Source: Hyphochytrium catenoides (Eukaryota > Sar > Hyphochytriomycetes > Hyphochytriales > Hyphochytriaceae). From it: 34,594 bases of DNA. The notes under the pieces were generated by a model, which was not told the origin of the DNA, ran no database searches, and saw nothing but the letters and a program-made list of their open reading frames with translations. Shown here piece by piece: positions 19,926-31,290 of the stretch (the first letter of the stretch is position 1; each line of letters opens with the position of its first letter). The stretch is taken from NCBI GenBank assembly GCA_900088475.1, contig FLMG01003832.1:43760-78353 (forward strand), given 5' to 3'. Position numbers and translations under genes: made by a program.

Positions 19926-22203
19926 TCTTGCTACTATCTGTATTGCATCACCATCATGAGCTCCTAAGAAAAGGCGAGAGTTAGGTAGAGGACCACCGGA
20001 GAGCCATGGCACCAGCAAGAAGTACGCCTGTCTCTCAGCGGTGCTGCTACTCGTGAACACCGCGGTCTCCCGCTAAATAATATCCCAGAGATGATGATGA
20101 TGAGCCTGCCAGCCGCCATTCCCGTCGTTCCGCCGCTTACTCTCCTGCAGGGTAGTAGGAAGAAGCTCTCTCCCTCCCTGGTGATGATGATGAAGAGTTC
20201 TCTTCGTGAGAAAGAGTTGCTGATTGACTCGAAGATCTAAACATAGGTCTTTTTTCACCAGGGAAGGTAAGGATCCATCTATTGCCGCCGCGCGGAGGAA
20301 AGACCCAGCAAGCGAGCCTCGTGATTGTCAATAGAGAAGATGGCAACAGATTGCCCTGCGCTGTGGGAGAAAGTAGGCGGCCCTAGACCCTTGACAGCGG
20401 GAGGAGAAATGATCTTGTTGTTGACTTGACAGCCCTAACATCTCAGCCCAAGATTGTGGGACTAAACCTTCTGGAGCCATCGTCCACCAAGAAGCTGCCA
20501 CTACCTCTTTCTAGGCTGATCTGCAGATGAGGCCAATGATAAAGGAGGAATGATACTGCTGATTCACCTTCTATAATAGGTCTCCAGACAGGTAGGAAGA
20601 GGAGCCTTCTCATTCGTTTATCTAGGGGAAGGAGGACGACAAAGGACGAGCGACTAGGTCAGGCTATGCCATACAGGCTGACACACAGACTAGAGCGTAC
20701 ATGCGGCGCTGTCTATGCGCAGTGATCCTTTGTCTTCTTGCAATGCTAAGAATGCTGATGGAGAGAAAGCTAACATTAGGTCCAATCATGTTAGCTGGAG
20801 TCGTAGTAGGAAAGAGACAAGCTGATGAGCAGAGCATCATTTCTTCTATTCGAATCCTTTCTTTCTTTCCTTCGCCACCACCCACCAGCCAGCAAGGAAG
20901 CCACCGCCTTGTGGTCGCTGCCCAGTTCCCTCTGGCCTGCAACCTTCCTCTCATCACAGCTCCATCTTCAGAACGCCAGGTTCATTTGCTTTCTTGCCTA
21001 CTATCTCCCCATCACAACGATAGGTAGTGCGCCGGACCAGAGAAGGCCTAAGCCGAGTTTGATGCCAGCTGTGGCGCAGACTTCGAAGACTTCAAGACCT
21101 ATCTGGAGACAATGCAGAAGTTCAGAAGAGCGTCATCATCCCTAAGCTTGGAGCACCTGTATGTAGATGATATTCTTCTCACACTTGCCCCTGTGTGGTC
21201 ATCACTTCAAAATTCTTGCCACATATCATTGTCGTCTCCATGGCCTTTCGCAAAGATAATGCGCCAGTTGCGGGACATTGTGGCGCGGGCATAGGCATCA
21301 TCTGCTTCAACGCACGGCCCCTCCCGCCGCCGCCATCGTCGTAGGCAGCAATTCTCTGCTTGACTTAGGAAGCAGCGCCAAAGGACTGGACGCGAATGGA
21401 TTCCCACGACACGGTTTGCACTGCTTTCCTTGTTTGAAGGCTGCTCGGCGTCTTCTCTTGCCGCCGTGTGAGTCGCTCATAAAAGCCTTCTGTTCTCGTC
21501 GCTCTTGTTGCCCTGCCTTCGTCGCATGCCTAGTACTATGCCTTCTTCGCCTGATGCCTTCACATCTTGATTACATCCTTCCCGCCTGCCACTGATCATC
21601 GACCATAAGATGTTTTGCCTCTCTCGCATGAGGATGAGGTCCGCCAGCTCCGTCTCCTCTCACTTCTCCGTGTCGCCACCTCTGCAGATTGGTCAACCTA
21701 GCTATCCTATCCACTTCCTCCTCAATGGTTGCTCTCTGTCCTAGTTCTTCCTAAGAGTTGCACATGGCAACGTACTGTTTGATGAATAATATAATCATTT
21801 CTGCATGTTCCCATCTGTTTGCTTCTTAGTTCATTGCTCATCTTTCTCCTTCGAGTCTCATGCAGTCTGTCGCGCGGAAAGCTCGCCTGAGAAACGTTCT
21901 GTTGTCTCGGAAGAAACCTCATGTCGAAGTACCGCTGGTGGTGCCCCAAGCTAGCATCACTATCACCAAGCTAGCATCACTATCATCAAGCTGACGCGCT
22001 GAGTCCTATCCGCATCTTCAACAAAGTCTAACAACGAACAGTCCGATGTAGAAAGCAGACTGCAAAGAAGCAGGAGAGACGGACGGTGTTGGCTGGTATC
22101 TAATACGTCTCCTGCTTGCTGGAGCCTTGGAGAGTCAGCTATGCGGATAGTAGGCTCATGTTGGACCATACTAATCAGTGCATGAGTCTTCCTTTGCGGG
22201 CAG
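19926..22203. other. balanced stretch with no confident gene
   Basis: Complex, non-repetitive DNA with frames of 60-110 codons on both strands. The best plus-strand one, 20701-21027, starts with ATG and a hydrophobic N-terminus, but nothing recognisable follows. A 22-bp tandem repeat (CCAAGCTAGCATCACTATCA) occurs at about 21947-21985. Short exons of multi-exon genes may be hidden here. Confidence 0.35.
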
Positions 22204-22751
22204 ATGATGGTGCATTTATTACGTCTTCCTAGTCTGCTGCTGTTGATCCGTCGTATTCCCTCATCCGCACTCGCGGCGGCTGCCTCCTCCGACAACGGGG
22301 CTCTCGGTAGAATAAGCACGGTCGGCTTGGGCTTCTCATCAGGGAGAATGGTGATGCTGGAGAAGATACCTTGCAACAATGGTCTCGGCGGCGAGGTGGG
22401 GTGAGGAGGAGACTACCGGCAGGAGAAGATTACTTCTTCCTTGATGATGATGGACAAGTCTTCAGCTATGGTCGTCAGGGTGGAGACTCTGGCTCTGCAA
22501 CTTCAGAAGAAGAGTATCATATCCTTCTTCCAAAGATACCTGATAACCGGTTGTGCCGCAGCTATCGAGAGCTCGTGGTGAATCGGCGGCAAGGCCATTT
22601 CCCCTATGACGACGACGTCGTCCTGATCAAAGAAAAAGCTAGCTTTGACAACGAATGGGATATCAGGACGTGCCCTAAGGGTAGAGCAGGCTCTATGGCC
22701 TGCACAGTTCTCATGAGAGCTATGCGCTTAAAGCTCGTCAAGGAGGCATGA
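22204..22751 (+). CDS. hypothetical two-exon ORF, doubtful strand
   Basis: An ATG frame from 22204 (hydrophobic N-terminus with Arg, like a targeting peptide) can be joined in phase 2 across an intron of about 65 nt. The donor is GG|GTGAGG near 22399 and the acceptor is GTCTTCAG near 22464. The downstream frame is Asp/Glu- and Arg-rich (SATSEEEYHILLPKIPDN, then PYDDDVVLIKEKASFDNEWD) and ends TGA at 22751. That second part reads like real protein, but no family is recognised. An overlapping open frame on the opposite strand (21963-22379) is equally plausible, so strand and model are uncertain. Confidence 0.28.
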
Positions 22752-23333
22752 TGCGCGGTGGAATGTCCGAATGGGAACAATGAAATCCTAGCATGATTGG
22801 ATTGTGTCCTTTATCTTCTGATGGCCGATGCTACTATCAGATTTGTCTGACTTGCGGATAGACGCTAGTGCTGAATGCAACGAGGATTGAGTCCTCTGTT
22901 TCCCCTGCAACATGATGATTAAAGCTCTTCGGAGGTAGCGTTCTCATCATCCCTAATAAGAAGGGTGTTCATCTACATTGGACGCACTTCGTCAACTCGG
23001 CTTGGATTGCGCTTCCGACACTACTTCTTCTTCTTGGAACCATTCGGAGCCCCCAATTTAGAGAAAGGAAAGGATGATGAGGTGCACGTCCGAGTCGTCA
23101 GCAACAGTGATTCTTTAGGAATGCTAGGTCATGCTCCTCCTGCTGGTTGAACCTCTTTTCTAGTGTTGCCTCTTCGTCGGTGCGGAGAGGCATCCAAAAG
23201 GCTCTCGTCACGCCTTCTGGACAATTGAGGAGAAAGGGGAGATGGGATCGTCAGTGAGATGTATTGAGAACTCTGTTCTCTGGAGGCCACTATGGCAAGG
23301 AAAACTCTTGTCCTATTTCCCTCGTCCAACGGT

Positions 23334-23993
23334 TTATCTCTCGCTATTATGTCCTTCACATTTGTTCCTGCTGCTCCCGGGAACTTTATCTCTTCGTCGC
23401 GACCTTTTTTTCATCGTCGCAGTCTTCCGGACACACTCTTTCATTGTTGCCAAGATTCTTCTCTTCTTTGAGGGATGATGATTCTCTTCTTTCGTGACTG
23501 TCTGATGAGGAGCTTCTGTCACTCTCTGTTCTTTCTTCTTCTTACATAGAGGGCATATCCTCTGCTTTCTTCGCCCTTGTACTTCAACTTCATAATCTAT
23601 TGAGCTCTCCTCACGCTGGCCCATAATCTTCATCATTAGTCTCATTCTTCTGCTATTGGTACTTAAACTAGGGAGAGCTTTTCTCAAGCAAATCTGCCAT
23701 CCCATCAAGAGGCCCATCACCGGTCTCCTGTCGATTGAATATTGCAAACAACTGATGGATTGATTGAGGAAATCAAACGATAACCTTTGGGGCGAGAGGC
23801 GTGGTTTACCGGTGCCTTTCCTAGCCGCTGCCGCTGCTGTATCTAGACGACTCTGCTGCTGAGCAAGCGGGCAAAGGTCCAGTCTGACCAGAGCAAGTAT
23901 TAGCCGCGCCAGGGAATGCCAAACTCTGCCCGTCAAGTGTTCCGTCCTTCTCCTACCAGACTCCAGCGAAGCTTCCGCTGTTCTGTCTGTCAA
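23334..23993 (-). CDS. hypothetical basic protein exon
   Basis: A 219-codon open frame without an ATG at its upstream end. The boundary GCTTGACAG at about 23990 looks like a splice acceptor, so this is probably an internal or last exon. The C-terminal half is protein-like and strongly basic (EVEVQGRRKQR, then CPLC and a KKKK run, later KKRRI and KKRSRRRD clusters), which suggests a nuclear or nucleic-acid-binding protein. The single CPLC pair is not enough to call a zinc finger. No family is recognised. Confidence 0.33.
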   Translation of the reverse strand: MTDRTAEASLESGRRRTEHLTGRVWHSLARLILALVRLDLCPLAQQQSRLDTAAAAARKGTGKPRLSPQRLSFDFLNQSISCLQYSIDRRPVMGLLMGWQICLRKALPSLSTNSRRMRLMMKIMGQREESSIDYEVEVQGRRKQRICPLCKKKKEQRVTEAPHQTVTKEENHHPSKKRRILATMKECVRKTATMKKRSRRRDKVPGSSRNKCEGHNSER

Positions 23994-25749
23994 GCCTTTA
24001 CATATTACTAATAAGAGGATGGTTTTGTTTCAAGTTCTCTGCCCACTGTTCACTGTCCAGTGTCCATCGAGCAGCAGAAATGCATCAAGCGTGCAGGTGA
24101 TGATATCTGTATGTGGAGAACTCCTTTTCAGCATTATTGGGACTGGAGTGTCACCTTACAGTGAGGAGATCGTACGTAGGAGGAACGTGGAGGACGCTAC
24201 GGACAATCTTCTCGTGCTTTATCTCTCGATAGCGCTTATTGTCCTATCCCAGGAGGAAGGAAGAGTCAGATAGAGTCGGTATCTCACCTTTATTCCCATC
24301 GCAAGCTTGTTTCACTGTTATGATAAGGATAAAGCTATCTCTGCCACCTCCGCGCTGGCGTTGCTGCTACTCGGAGCGAGCCCATTCACCTATTCGGCTA
24401 TCACCTTAATTATCAAGACAAATCTTCTCTCTAGGAATAGTAATGAAGGAGGAAGCAGCTCTAACGAATTGTGACCTCGATGTGACGGACTCTTTCGACA
24501 TCTCTTTCTCGGCTTCTCCGTGCTGAGGGCCGGCGGGCTGCTGATACTTCTGGTGCTGTTTGGGCTGCTGCTGACAGATCTTGTTGCCTTGCTGCCAATC
24601 CCTTTCTCTTCAGTCTTCTGCTGCTACGTAGCGCACTAGGATCTTGCACCTCTGACTGGCCTAACAGTGATCGCAGCTGAGGACGTTTTGCCTCTCTCAT
24701 TATGGATGAGGACTGGCTATCTACCCCGACTCTTTCTCTATTGGTCCGTCGCATCTGTCGGGAAGGCGCATGCTCCTTATTAGTCTTTATTATTGCTTTT
24801 ATAGCTCTTCAATAAAATAAACTCATTAGTCCTGCGTGACATAGTCATGGTCGTATAAAATCTAATAAAACACATTGTGTTGAGTGTTATTTTATTTGTT
24901 AAAATTCATTGAGAGCGACTACTACTACTATAACGAAGACGGAGTAAAAAAGAGAAGAATAAGAGGAAGAAGAGGAGAAAAGGAAAGAGAGGAAGAAGAA
25001 GAAGAAGGGGAAGATCAAATGCATATAATAATAGAAGTTACCTGGTGATATTTTCTATCTACTGTTCAAAGATAGAGAGAGAGAACCAGAAGAAGGGAGG
25101 ATAATTTGGGAGACCTTTGGTGGAGCTACAGAGGAGGTTCACGCCACGTTGCGACATTGGATAAGAGCTGTCTAGTTGAATTCACTGCATTTGGTTCTCA
25201 TACGTTTGGGACTATTCTATATTCGTCCAGTGATTCTTTATAAAAATTAAGGAAGTAAATAAAAATAGTAGGGTACTACTACTATGACTAACTAAAAAAC
25301 AGCACAGGATAGAAAAGAAGGCGAGGTAGAAGACAGAGATGAAGATGAGTTAAAGAGAAGAAGAAAAAGAAGAAGAAGACGATGGAGAAGAAGAGGAAGG
25401 AAAATAGGGAAATGAAGAAGAGGCAAGAGGTACAGATTCCTTGACTCTTCAACACACTCTCTCCTCCACCATCATGATCGGGGAAAAGGGAAGAAGAATC
25501 ATAATAGCTGAACTCTGCGGCAATAACGGTAGGATACGGAGGGGGAGGAGAAGAAGAGGAGGACGGCGTAGTTGACCAGGAATACGCTTCAGAAATTGCA
25601 GCGCATTCTCTCCATGAATAGCGAAAGAGATTCTGGTCTAAACAGAGTAGTTCTAAGCGCTTTTCCTCCAAAGTTAAAAATGAAAAAGGAGCAATTCTGG
25701 AGTGACTAAGGCCTTAGTAGACTACTGTTTAATAAAGTTTTATGTTGGC
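23994..25749. other. stretch without a supported gene; AT-rich and purine-rich repeat pieces
   Basis: Contains AT-rich DNA at 24775-24910 with an imperfect palindrome (AATAAAACACATTGTGTT then GAGTGTTATTTTATT). Two polypurine pieces headed by CTACTACTA (24916-25015 and 25274-25400) belong to a dispersed repeat family. It forms the left flank of the transposon. Confidence 0.4.
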
Positions 25750-25753
25750 TTAA

Positions 25754-25809
25754 GGGTGAGTTCACGAGAAACGTGAAGGTTTGTATGGGCAGTAATGGCA
25801 ATGGACCCA
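25754..25809 (+). repeat. left terminal inverted repeat
   Basis: The outer 24 bp (25754-25777) match the right end with three differences. The match continues more loosely (GCAGTAAT...GG...CCCA) to about 25809. It contains the palindrome TTCACG-AGAAA-CGTGAA at 25761-25777. Confidence 0.9.
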
Positions 25810-26480
25810 GAAGCACATGATTCGAAAGGACTCCAAAGGCAGCTGTATCGAGAATCCCTTGATATATAGTATGTCTTTATTCTTCATTAATGGCTGATAT
25901 TTGCTTACTATTCTACAATATTTTGTGCATGACCCTCCTTTATAAGGGTCGAAGGAGCCTCTTCTTGTCCACTGAAGCACCAAAAACAACCTCCATTCCG
26001 CCCTGCTGCATTCGAGTAAAGAGCCGAGTATCAAAAACTTCAGTTAGATAACTGATATATAACCACTAAAATGTATCAATAATGTAATGATTCTTTGACG
26101 GTTATTGATGGGATCGAGGTGGAAAACCATCACTCATTCCATCACCTTCATCACAGCATCATCACACCCTCGAGTTCTATCATTTTGTGTCATCATTATC
26201 CTCCTCATCATCATCAGGCCAACAACGGCACCACCATCAAATCTCTTCTTGGCCATCCAACCACCCTGTGGGACAACTGGCAAACGAGGCATGAGTCCTA
26301 GACTGCTCGCTCATTATCGTCATAGCGTGATGAATCGATATGCTGCTGCATAGTAGCTGCTAACACTGTCTATTCCGAGAGACAGCAGCACAGACACAAG
26401 TTGTCTACACCGTGTCTTTGCTCGATTATCATCAAACCAGTAACATCCAAATTGTTACGCCCAACGTCTTGCAACGGTAC
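25810..26480. other. left subterminal region of the transposon
   Basis: AT-richer than the flanking DNA, with a CATCAT-rich stretch at 26125-26225 and GTAATGATTCTTTGACGG at 26084. No ATG-started coding frame of note. It presumably holds the transposase promoter, but no clear TATA box is placed near 26495. Confidence 0.4.
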
Positions 26481-26498
26481 ATGGGTGTGATACAATGA
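26481..26498 (+). promoter_or_regulatory. short upstream ORF overlapping the transposase start
   Basis: ATG at 26481 opens a five-codon frame (MGVIQ) whose TGA stop overlaps the transposase ATG in the sequence ATGA at 26495-26498. If transcribed, it could lower translation of the transposase or pass ribosomes on by reinitiation. The function is inference. Confidence 0.3.
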
Positions 26499-29400
26499 GC
26501 TCCTCATCTACTATGTCCTCTGCATCCCCATCATTCATTGTCTATCAGCGCCTGCAGGCGTTTGTCGACAAGAAACCCCATGTGACAATTTCACAATTAG
26601 CCGAAGCAATGAGTCTATCTCGATATACGCTCACCGCCTTTATGAAGTCTCAAGGAGGTAAGTTCTTGTTCCAGTGAAAAAAAGAAACAATAGCCGCAGC
26701 AAAACTGCCTCCTCCTCGTCCACTAATGAAGCTATGTACCCAGTCTCTGCGTATGCTAAGACCCTAACAGCGGTTCAAAAGTTCCTTGATGATCAAGAAG
26801 GAAGTACGAGCACTCAATCGGAACAATACGGTGTAGGTTTCTCCTGTTGGTTCGTCTGATTGTGCATACACAGTAGCATTCCCCTCTTTCCTTTTTATAG
26901 TTCAACCACTCTCTTTCATCATCATTATGACACTTTCAAGCATAATTGGCGTATGTTAGACCCGACCAGCTAGAACTTACGGACCATATGTTGCTAGGGG
27001 CCAGTTCAGGACCTAACTGGTGAACAAGTCCACTCTTACCGATTCCTATCGCGCGAGGAGTATCTTCAGCGAGTTGCAGAAAATAACTTCAATCAGAGGG
27101 ATGAGATAGCTTCACCTGTACCTGTCAGGGTGACTATTTTAACAAGAACACCTCCTAAGACTTCAGGCAGTGACATCAAGCCATGGATTAACAACAGACT
27201 CTGGATGATTGCTCCGCGGGGCCATAACAACGAATCTCTGCAGCTGTATCCAGGACTTGCCGATGTGACAACTATCCGCGGAGGGAAAAGTCACGTTAGG
27301 GATCGATCATTCTACTGGAGGGTGGTTGCTAGGGGATGCTCATACAAAAGCATCTGGGAGGGGCCCTTATTTCAATGTATCGACCTGGAGAAGCCGGCTG
27401 ATGCCATATTTGAAGGCAAATCGCCAACCCAAATGTGGAAGAACGCGGCTGAAGCATATGGAAGACCATGGCAGTTCCAGCATGGTCGCGCTTTGCTGGG
27501 CTTCCTCGATGAGGGGATATGCATTGCTATTAGCGGTGCAGGAGGTGACAAAGAATTAGATGGAGATGACGATGGGGAGCTAAGGCTGCCCATGAGTACA
27601 AGGTTTGGACGACTAAGTCAGCTAAGTATCCGCCGCAAGCGGGACTTGGCAAGACTGATCCACGAAAAACTGCATAGTCTAATGACTGAAATCCATCCAG
27701 ACTCTCCCATAGAAGCTTTTAAGGTGCTCGTCGAGTTCAACAAGTATCGAAAGATATGGCTAGAGGGTGCCATAGGTGAAGAAGCTATATTGGAGTCTCT
27801 TTCAGCCGAAGCTCCTGTTGTGAGCGCGATATGTCAGGCCTTCAAGAATCTGGAGAAGTCTGGGGACCGGCTGCAAATGGGGTCCTTGATAGCTCCATAT
27901 CTGCCTATCTCTGTAGTCTCTAAGCTTTTAGGTGTGGGAGCGACTACCGTCCATAAAATGCGGACCTACGCTAGGCGACACGGAGCCGGAGCTCGGGTGG
28001 CTGCAGAGACGATTAAGCGTGACCGCCTTCAGGGAAGAGACCTCCTGGTCAAAGAGTTCTTGGAGGACCAAGATGTTCTGTACGCAAGCCCCACTCTACG
28101 GGACGGCAAACAGGTCATCTACAAAATGCATAACGATAACGACCTCTATTCACTGTATAGGTCTTATTGCATAGACATTGGCCGGGATGATGAAGTTATC
28201 AAGAAAACGAAGTTTCGTTCTCTCATCAAGAAAATGAAGCTTCGCAAATGGGACCCCAAGTCATGTCTCTGTAATCAGTGTGCACGGTATGGCTTCAAGA
28301 CCTTTGAGGATCTCCGGCAGATTGTGTCCGAGACGTATGAGATTATAGCCTCCTCTGATGAAGCCATACCGGAGGTCGCCAGAGATCGTGATGACGCGTT
28401 AGAGGCCATAAAGGCTGTACAGAACTATTATTGGAATGGTTTCAAGCAAGATCTTCAACTATCTTCCGTAAGTGGACTGCTATGTCTTAGACATGGTCTT
28501 TCTTTGGACGATAAAGTGGATAAGGACGGTCCCTTTTCTCACCGCTGCGATCATGAACACAACTCAAGCACGACGGAAGGGTGAGCAGTTGCATTAATGT
28601 TTGTTTGTGAGATGCCATTAGCTTCACGATGACGGCTTCTCTTATTCATTGTTACTCATTTGCCCCCATCACTGATTCCTTATCCCGCAGATGTGATCTA
28701 AGATCGCAGCTAGAAACGCTTACTTGGAGATTGCTTGGCAAGGCAAAGGAGTTAAGCGAGCGACCGACATCAACAACCCTTAATCGTAGGGTCATAGACA
28801 ATCTGAACGAAAGACTACTGAAGTGTGAGCAAAATCTAGAGTTCTATATTGCCCATCAAGCACGCAAAAGATTCTCTACACTCGTCAAATTAGCAGTGCG
28901 TGATGGTCTTTCTCTGAATCAAGCTGTAGTCATCATCGACCATAAAATGAAGTGGTTGCCACGATGGCATAGAGAGACACAAGCGCAGTACTTCGGGAAG
29001 TCAGGAATCACAATTTTTGGTGCTGTTGTTCTCTACAAGGACGATAGCGGTGAGTGTATGAGTTTGAGTACAACCCTACTTCGTCAGAATCTTACTTTCA
29101 TCATCTCTTGGCTGCTGCTAGGGCACTTCAATCTCATCAATATCCGCGCATTTAGCGACGAGAGCCACCAGGATTGGTCTCAGTCTCTGGTTCTCTTATC
29201 AAGTTGCCTACAGGAGCTATCCATAGCAACTGAGGGAAGAATCACCGAAGTTATTATCCAAAGCGATGGTGCTGGCAATTACTCCGGAACGGGGTTCTTC
29301 CTTGGACTCCCTTCAGCAGCTCCAGCAGGAATGAAGATTATCGGGCATCTGATCACAGAGGCAGGCGGTGGAAAGGATCGGGTAGATCAAGACTTTGCTG

Positions 29401-31109
29401 ACTTGGGAAGACAACTTCTGAAGTTTCTGAATTCGGGTCATGATTTGGTCTCCTCAAAAGATTTATTAGAGGCCGCAAACTTCGAGCTCACAAGGAAAGA
29501 AACTTCAATCAACATTGAAGTCGTCTTGGAGCGTCAAGAAGACACAAAAATTCTCACTCAAGCTGGCATCAAGGACTATTACTGGCGAGAATATTTTAGT
29601 ACCCCGTTAAACAATGAGCGGTCCCACGCTGAAGAAACCAGCAACACTACTAGTGAAGAGGGCGGGGCTGGCCTGGGACAGGTTGAGGCCAGACTCTACA
29701 ATTTCTATGGCATTGGGACCGGAAAGCACCTTGACCGTGCTAGTTTGATGTCGTTGGCTCCAGATGTGTAAGAGCTATCAATAAATCTGGCTGCTTATAG
29801 GAGTAAAGGTGAGAAGATCTTTAATCAAGTGTATGTCTCCTCGCTGGGCTCTATCGCTAAAAGCTGATCACCCGTTATCGTTCTTCTCTTTCGTCCTTTT
29901 GCGTGCGTCTGTCTTCCTTTAAGGTATTAAGGGGCGGGAAGATCGAGCATCCATTTTCAGGCCAGCTCAACAAATGTCCCAGGCGGACAAAGAAGAAGCC
30001 CAACGGAAGAGAGGAGAGAAGCAGAACAAGCGCAGAAAAAGTGGGGTTGGCGATTCTCTCAACCTTAACATCAGGGACAGAATCCGGTAGGATCATCATT
30101 GCCATATACTCTTTAAGTTTTTTATTTTACTCTTGTTGTTTAATGGATATAACCTGTCGTACCTGGGTCATAGAAGAAGCGCAACGACATCAGCACCGAC
30201 ACGAAGTGAGAGCGCTATGGACGAAGAGGGCGAGACAGGTTGTTCAGACCTTTTTGACGGCAGCTATCAAAGTGGCGACGGAGATAATGAGTCCGTATCC
30301 CTTTCTGACCTTGTCCTAACCGCAGAAGAGTTTGATGCTATGGTAGGTCTTATCTTTCTGACTTCGTTGATAGTTAGATGTTAAATTCATTAGTTGATCT
30401 ATCCTTCTTGGCAGCTGAAGGAAGCCGAAGATTTAGAACTAGACGAAGGGGATGACTATTACTACGACAATGAGCTTCAAGAAGGTAACGCAGCAGCACC
30501 CAAAGAAGGCTCCTCATCAGTGAGGCCGGATAACGACGAGGTGAGCCCTTGCGTCATGTTTATGAAGCCTTTTTACCCTATAGTGTCTGACCATCGGAAG
30601 TTATTGTATGGATGCTTTAGACAATAAGCCAGTATTATCGCGTGGGGCTCTATCGGAAGCCTGTTCGCAAAGGAAGCAAACGCTTCACAACAGAACAAGT
30701 CTCTTTTCTATTATCCCAGTACGACGCTCATGGATCTCGCGTCAATGAGCGTCAGGCGCATGAGAGGATGGCTCAGCTCTTCACAATCGAAAATGGTAAG
30801 CAATCCTTACTGCTCACTGAGGCCCAGATCAAGTCTTGGTTCTCCGCCGAGACTGCCCGGAGGAAAAAGAAGCCCACCGCTGCCGTAGGAGGTGAAGGTC
30901 AATATGGGCATACTGAGAGCTCATTGGAAAGGGACCGACTTCCCGATGTGAATGTGCTCGAAGGTGAGACACAACCTGACGAAGTTGATCCTAAAATAAA
31001 TCAAAAGCGCCAGCCTGTGGTGGACAAACCCAGTGCACGGAGACCACCTTTGTGCAAGAAGTGTCGCGCTCCAATGAAGGGTCACAGGCATGGATGTGAG
31101 CCTGCTTAG
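26495..31109 (+). CDS. transposase-like protein, eight exons, ~1269 aa
   Basis: Exons: 26495-26657, 26744-26832, 26998-28580, 28691-29767, 29961-30086, 30174-30342, 30415-30540 and 30633-31109. All introns are GT...AG and keep the frame. Intron 1 could instead be 17 nt (26658-26674), and exon 3 could start at 27010. Regions: HTH-like (18-53); second HTH-like stretch (about 388-415); Cys set C507/C509/C512; Cys/His cluster H599, C601, H603, H605, C613, which spans intron 3; RNase-H-like core with IIDHKMKW (D695), IIQSDGAGNYSG (D804) and GGGKDRVDQD (D841); a Glu/Asp-rich linker; a homeodomain-like module (1127-1191, LLTEAQIKSWFSAETARRKK); and a C-terminal knuckle CKKC-x6-H-x3-C (1252-1266). From memory the order of these blocks matches long uncharacterised proteins common in sponges and cnidarians. 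The catalytic role of the three Asp is inferred from spacing and context. Confidence 0.82.
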
Positions 31110-31290
31110 CGGGAAAGACTTCCTAGCTCATTGTAATATTCAATAAGCACTAGGGTTGTGATAAACCGAAAAGGAGATTATTTGCCCCAACGTCTTCCAT
31201 CCTTTGTTATTTTTGAACGACTGGAGGTAAGCTTAGAGACTCAATAAGCCCAAGCAAGTCAAACAAGGCATATTTATCACCCGGTTGTTA
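31110..31290. other. convergent intergenic region inside the transposon
   Basis: 181 bp between the two stop codons. It contains several ATAAGC or ATAAA-like motifs (for example CAATAAGC near 31142 and TATTTATC near 31271) that could serve as polyadenylation signals on either strand. No coding sequence. Confidence 0.4.

Noticed and set aside
19617-20060. Minus ORF with Arg/Glu repeats (147 codons)
   Set aside because: A translation of the CT microsatellites at 19758-19903; the non-repeat ends show no domain.
25762-26034. Minus-strand 90-codon frame ending inside the left TIR
   Set aside because: It begins with TTG rather than ATG, ends in the terminal repeat and has no recognisable motif.
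29903-30319. A single 138-codon plus ORF across the transposase 3' region
   Set aside because: It runs through a predicted intron in a different frame from the spliced gene; the phase-consistent exons 29961-30086 and 30174-30342 explain the sequence better.
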